Program-made: the position numbers and the translations under genes | Notes under the pieces: model-generated | The model's database searches: none | Told to the model about the DNA's origin: nothing | Seen by the model: only the letters and a program-made list of their open reading frames with translations | Assembly: GCA_027858455.1 (NCBI GenBank) | Contig: JAQICQ010000135.1 | Coordinates: 1-18,544, forward strand | Length of the DNA stretch: 18,544 bases | Source of the DNA: Elusimicrobiota bacterium | Lineage (GTDB): Bacteria; CG03; SLGR01; JAGXOG01 | Direction: 5' to 3' | Part shown: positions 14,743-18,544 of the stretch, piece after piece | Position numbering within the stretch: the stretch's first letter is position 1 | How the letters are laid out: every line of letters begins with the position of its first letter

Positions 14743-14745
14743 ATA

Positions 14746-16764
14746 TTATTCTCTGTGAAACCTGTAATCTGTTTCTGTTATTTCGCCTTTATCATTAGTT
14801 AAGATATTCCCGTAAAGGCCGGTCTTTGTATCGGGGAAAGCTATAATATTAAAAAGTAACCAAAATTCATATTCATCACCTATCTGAATGAATCGTAAAT
14901 TCGACTCCCAGCAATGCATATCCCATTTAACTGTAAGCGACTTACGGACAAACCTGTCAAACTTATAATCCCATCTTTTTACAGAACTTTTCTCCGAATA
15001 AAACTGCAAACCCGGTATTATAGTAAAAGCCCCGAACCGGCCTGTAACTTGCGCCGCAATCTCAAGCCTCAGAGGATTGAAATAATTATATTTAACGGTA
15101 GTGTTAAAATATCCCCTGAAATCAAGATTAAATAACCAATCCTTGGTCTTTTTGTCATAATAGCCGTAGCGGTTTCTGACAAAAAACTTAAAATCCGTCA
15201 ACTTTAAATTCATTGTGCTGAAAAAATCACCTACCGGGTAAAGAATATCTTTACGAAAATCATAAGAACTTCTTGTAGAGAGGGTAAGCGGTTTAAAAGG
15301 CCTGTAGGTTGCCTTTTGGTCAAGCTTACTGATAACTATTGTATAAGGTTTTGCCGCCTCTCTTTTCCATTGATAGTCCGAATCAAAAAACAAATTATTG
15401 AAGAAACCCTGTTTAACCCCGGCAAATAAACTTATATAATGAGTAAGTATATCGTCATCGGCTGAATACCTTATGTAGTCTCCGCTGTATCCAAACCCCG
15501 GAGTAACCGTTAAAAAATAGTTTTTTGTGAAATCGTTGCGGTGAGTTGTAACTATCTTAGTCTTCCAGTCAAAGTAAGGCTGCCAGTTCTCTTTTGCAGT
15601 CATATATCTGTTATGGTACCGGCTGTCGGCCGAAAAATTTGAATTAAGCGGCAGGCCGACAGGAAAAAGCCTTAACCTTAAGCCGGGAAGGATATACCGT
15701 TTTACACGATACCCGCCATCGGCCCATTCTTCCTCTTTATCAATAAAGACCGAGGCAAAATATACAGCCCTGGAATATTCAAGCGATGCCTGGGTATTAA
15801 GCTGCTGCTGATAATACTCGACGCCTTCGTCCCGGACATAATTATAATTAAATGTTCTGTCATCTACATATTCCGCATTTCCTCTTATACGGAGAACTTC
15901 ATTGATTTTCTGCCAGCCGCTTAAATTTAATTTACTGTTCCGGGTATATTTTTCATCCTGAGTATCCGACAGCGTTTCTTTCTCATTGACATAATACCAG
16001 TCTAAATCCAGTTTACCCCCCGAAGAGCTGTAACCATGGCCGGCCTTCAATCCTATTCCCCTGCGATTCATATAATCCACTCCCATATAAGTTCTGGAAT
16101 TTTGGGTAAACGGATACGAATATTTTGTTTTAACAAAATACCCCTCCCTGTCACTCTCGCCCAGCTCCATGTCAAATTTGCTCTTTTTCGGGCCTATAGT
16201 CTTAGAATAATAAGGCGAGTAAAACGCCGGCACTCCCCTGACAGTCATCAACATATTTACTATCCTGAACTTTGATTCTGTATCCACAAGTATATTTTTG
16301 CCGGAAAACTTATAATGCGGCGGCTGATGGTTACAAGTGGTTATATCGCCCTGGGGTATAAAAAATACAGTCTTACTTCGTATCTCAATTTCGTCGGCAT
16401 AAATATACAACGGCTCTGCCGCGACTTTTGCCGCAAATACCCTGCCGGTAGAACTAAATATATTATATATGATACTTTTAGAATTTAAACTGTAATTCTC
16501 AGTTTCAAATGATATATTCCCGAAAGCTTTAATTTTACCGCTATTTCTGTTATAAGTCAGGCTGTCTGCATTTAACTTAATATTTTTATACAATACCCCT
16601 ACATTTCCCGAAGATATTACAACAGCTTTGGTATTGTCATAAGATATAAAATCCGAATTAATATCTATTTTGACGGTTTGGGTGCTTTTATCGGCACCCG
16701 GCAGGCTGGCTGCGGTAAGAACTAAAACAATTATAGATATAATTATAGTTTGAAAATTTTTCAT
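14746..16764 (-). CDS. lptD: LptD/OstA-like LPS-assembly outer-membrane protein
   Basis: 672 residues. ATG at 16764 overlaps the folC TGA as ATGA, and a signal peptide follows at once (hydrophobic 6-20, then LPGADK), so this start beats the longer open frame. Residues about 28-130 are an OstA/LptA-like beta-jellyroll that would receive LPS from the periplasmic bridge. GDITTCNHQPPHYKFSG (139-155) and GVPAFYSPYYS (177-187) match the junction to the LptD barrel; the rest is alternating aromatic beta-strands. Only two cysteines exist, Cys144 and Cys618 (WDMHCWES), placed as the N-/C-terminal pair whose disulfide matures LptD in E. coli. It is shorter than E. coli LptD (about 780). It implies a diderm cell with LPS or a related lipid. 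Confidence 0.85.
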   Translation of the reverse strand: MKNFQTIIISIIVLVLTAASLPGADKSTQTVKIDINSDFISYDNTKAVVISSGNVGVLYKNIKLNADSLTYNRNSGKIKAFGNISFETENYSLNSKSIIYNIFSSTGRVFAAKVAAEPLYIYADEIEIRSKTVFFIPQGDITTCNHQPPHYKFSGKNILVDTESKFRIVNMLMTVRGVPAFYSPYYSKTIGPKKSKFDMELGESDREGYFVKTKYSYPFTQNSRTYMGVDYMNRRGIGLKAGHGYSSSGGKLDLDWYYVNEKETLSDTQDEKYTRNSKLNLSGWQKINEVLRIRGNAEYVDDRTFNYNYVRDEGVEYYQQQLNTQASLEYSRAVYFASVFIDKEEEWADGGYRVKRYILPGLRLRLFPVGLPLNSNFSADSRYHNRYMTAKENWQPYFDWKTKIVTTHRNDFTKNYFLTVTPGFGYSGDYIRYSADDDILTHYISLFAGVKQGFFNNLFFDSDYQWKREAAKPYTIVISKLDQKATYRPFKPLTLSTRSSYDFRKDILYPVGDFFSTMNLKLTDFKFFVRNRYGYYDKKTKDWLFNLDFRGYFNTTVKYNYFNPLRLEIAAQVTGRFGAFTIIPGLQFYSEKSSVKRWDYKFDRFVRKSLTVKWDMHCWESNLRFIQIGDEYEFWLLFNIIAFPDTKTGLYGNILTNDKGEITETDYRFHRE

Positions 16765-17993
16765 CTGTAATATTTTAAGGCCGGCCGGACTACCGAAAAA
16801 GAGCCGGTTATCAATACCATATCCTCCTTTTTCCTTGCATTTTGAGCTGCCTTGTATGCAGAAATAAAATTTTTGCAAATTACAGCTTTTTCACCGAACT
16901 CACCGGCAAAAATCCGTGCAGGCAGCGCCCTGCCGCCGGCGGGTGTAAAAATAAACGCTTTATCTGTACGGGGTTTTAAACTTTCTGCCATTTTCTTATA
17001 ATCTTTATCCTTATATACTCCCATGACTAAAAACAGGCGGCCGGGTAAAGCAAGCATAGCAATTACTTCTTTAAGCATTTCTTTTACGGCGGCCGGATTA
17101 TGCGCCGAATCAATTATATCTTTTGCCCCTGAGGGCAGCTTTATTATTTCAAGCCTGCCGGGAATATATGCTTTCTGAATTCCTCTTTTAATGTTTTCCG
17201 CAATATTAAAGCCTGCCAGCACTGAGGCAGTTATCGCGGTGGCGGCATTATAAACCTGAAACTTCCCTCTTAACCCGGGGCTTATGCCGGTTACGGCAAT
17301 TTCCCTCATATTATAATCAAAAGAGTATTTTCCGTCAGAATATTTTCCGCCGCCTGCCGGCGCTATTGCTTCTGCAAAATACTCTTTTTTTACACTCAAT
17401 ACCCGGCACCCTTTTTTTTGAGCTGTTTTTCTTATATTTTCTGTGCCTGAATTATCTACCACAAAACTTCCGGGCTTTATTATCCCCGCCTTCTCTGAAG
17501 CAATACCCTCTATTTTATCTCCGAGGTAATCCGTATGTTCTACAGCTATTGGAGTTATTACAGAAACTATTTTGTTGCTGATTACATTTGTAGCGTCAAG
17601 GCGTCCGCCCAGACCGGCTTCCATTATACAAAAACCACATTTCATATCGTAAAAATACCTTATAGCCATCGCCGTCATAATTTCAAATTTTGAAAGTTTT
17701 ACTCCGAGCCCGGCCTCTTTCTTTCTTAATACTCTAATATATTTTTTAACTGTTCGGTATGATATATTCCGGCCGTTAATTTTTATTCTTTCGCGAAAAT
17801 TAAAGATATGAGGAGAAGTATAGAGCCCGGTTTTAACGCCGGATTCGCGGAGTATCCTCTCAATCATAGAGGATGTAGAGCCTTTACCGTTAGTACCGGC
17901 AACAGAGATTGCGGTAATTTTTTCATGCGGGCGGCCCCAGCTGTCAAGAACAGCTATTAATGCTTCTAAACTAAACTCCGCACTGCCTTGCAA
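16761..17993 (-). CDS. folC: Folylpolyglutamate synthase / dihydrofolate synthase
   Basis: Adds glutamate to folates (and possibly to dihydropteroate) using ATP, in the cytoplasm. 410 residues of the Mur-ligase fold. P-loop AGTNGKGS (32-39), then TSPHIFNFRERI, the Mg/ATP-site stretch MEAGLGGRLDATNV, HTDYLG, SEKAGIIK, and DSAHNPAA in the C-terminal domain. The only usable start is TTG at 17993, because TAA lies directly upstream in frame. The N-terminus is therefore about 15-20 residues shorter than in typical FolC, lacking most of the first helix. It begins 4 bases after the accD stop and overlaps lptD by 4 bases. The accD-folC pairing is common in bacteria. Confidence 0.92.
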   Translation of the reverse strand: MQGSAEFSLEALIAVLDSWGRPHEKITAISVAGTNGKGSTSSMIERILRESGVKTGLYTSPHIFNFRERIKINGRNISYRTVKKYIRVLRKKEAGLGVKLSKFEIMTAMAIRYFYDMKCGFCIMEAGLGGRLDATNVISNKIVSVITPIAVEHTDYLGDKIEGIASEKAGIIKPGSFVVDNSGTENIRKTAQKKGCRVLSVKKEYFAEAIAPAGGGKYSDGKYSFDYNMREIAVTGISPGLRGKFQVYNAATAITASVLAGFNIAENIKRGIQKAYIPGRLEIIKLPSGAKDIIDSAHNPAAVKEMLKEVIAMLALPGRLFLVMGVYKDKDYKKMAESLKPRTDKAFIFTPAGGRALPARIFAGEFGEKAVICKNFISAYKAAQNARKKEDMVLITGSFSVVRPALKYYR

Positions 17994-17997
17994 TTAT

Positions 17998-18544
17998 CTA
18001 CTGCCTGATTTGGCTGCCTGTAAAAAAAACAATCAGGCTCTTAAGTTTTTCTCTTAAGTTATCCCGGGCAACAACCATATCAAGCATTCCGTGCTCCAGT
18101 AAAAATTCGGATCGCTGGAACCCCGCCGGCAGTTCTTCGTTTATAGTCTGTTTTATAACCCGGGGGCCGGCAAAAGCTATCAGCGCGCCGGGCTCGGCTA
18201 TATTGACATCACCGAGCATTGCATAAGACGCAGAAACTCCTCCGCTTGTCGGGTCGCACATTAATGAGAAATAAGGTATCCGTTCTTCGCTGAGTCTGGA
18301 TATGGCCGCCGAGGTCTTTGCCATCTGCATAAGAGATATCATGCCTTCCTGCATTCTCGCTCCGCCCGAAGACGAGACAAGTATCAACGGCAGCCGAAAT
18401 TTAATCGCCCTGTCTATAGCCCGGCAAATTTTTTCTCCGACAACCGCCCCCATGCTGCCCCCCATAAATGAAATATCAAGTATGCAGATTATTATTTTAT
18501 GCCCTCCGATAGCGGCATCTCCGGATAACACCGCTTCTTTAAGG
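17998..18544 (-). CDS. accD: Acetyl-CoA carboxylase carboxyltransferase beta subunit, C-terminal part (runs off the right edge)
   Basis: Transfers the carboxyl group from biotin to acetyl-CoA to make malonyl-CoA for fatty-acid synthesis, in complex with AccA. About 182 C-terminal codons are visible and the frame is open to the edge. Hallmarks: ISFMGGSMGAVVGEKI, SSSGGARMQEGMISLMQMAKTSAA and PTSGGVSASYAMLGD, followed by the usual EPGALIAFAGPRVI and QRSEFLLEHGMLD. The N-terminal zinc finger is outside the window. It is the first visible gene of the accD-folC-lptD cluster. Confidence 0.96.
   Translation of the reverse strand, partial: LKEAVLSGDAAIGGHKIIICILDISFMGGSMGAVVGEKICRAIDRAIKFRLPLILVSSSGGARMQEGMISLMQMAKTSAAISRLSEERIPYFSLMCDPTSGGVSASYAMLGDVNIAEPGALIAFAGPRVIKQTINEELPAGFQRSEFLLEHGMLDMVVARDNLREKLKSLIVFFTGSQIRQ

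Noticed and set aside
16776..16788. GGCCGGCC palindrome as a regulatory site
   Set aside because: It lies within the coding end of folC and is explained by its codons; no second copy or spacing pattern.
16765..16878. Longer N-terminal extension of the LptD-like protein
   Set aside because: The 38 extra residues lie inside folC and precede a clean signal peptide; the ATGA overlap start at 16764 is far more likely.

Overview
The window looks like two unrelated bacterial genomes joined inside one tRNA gene. Bases 1 to about 4,140 are very GC-rich, with nearly all third codon positions G or C. They carry the first 501 codons of an actinobacterial-looking leucyl-tRNA synthetase (minus strand) and, divergently, one long secreted multidomain protein. 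From about 4,140 to the end the DNA is AT-rich, with AT-rich promoters and spacers. It encodes a diderm, probably anaerobic, bacterium: an LptD-like outer-membrane protein, an adenosylcobalamin-type ribonucleotide reductase and an archaeal-like RNase HII. The gene set would fit an uncultured phylum such as Omnitrophota, Elusimicrobiota or Firestonebacteria, but that placement is inference only.

The switch falls in a tRNA-Ala(GGC) gene at 4075-4150. Its D, anticodon and T arms fold well, but its 5' and 3' acceptor strands do not belong together. Housekeeping genes sit on both sides, so a metagenome assembly chimera at a conserved tRNA word explains this better than insertion of a mobile element. 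The two halves should be interpreted separately.

The AT-rich part has three blocks. (a) 4158-6890, minus strand: rnhB, nrdJ (start overlapping the rnhB stop), a small Lys/Glu-rich coiled-coil protein, then the tRNA; this is DNA precursor supply and RNA removal. (b) 6993-10973, plus strand: a TrpB-like PLP enzyme, an MFS permease with no ordinary start codon, a cysteine desulfurase and a DUF3343 Se/S-carrier-like protein; this may be a sulfur or selenium mobilisation operon. (c) 10977-18544, minus strand, read from the right edge: accD (partial), folC, an lptD-like gene, a Crp/Fnr regulator, a DUF368 undecaprenyl-phosphate transporter family gene, an Nfu-type Fe-S scaffold, enolase and an FtsB/DivIC-like septum protein. 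Block (c) is core metabolism and envelope biogenesis with tight spacing and overlaps.

No CRISPR array, insertion sequence, phage gene or rRNA was seen. No stretch longer than 300 bases lacks a gene; the longest gap is 1505-1686.
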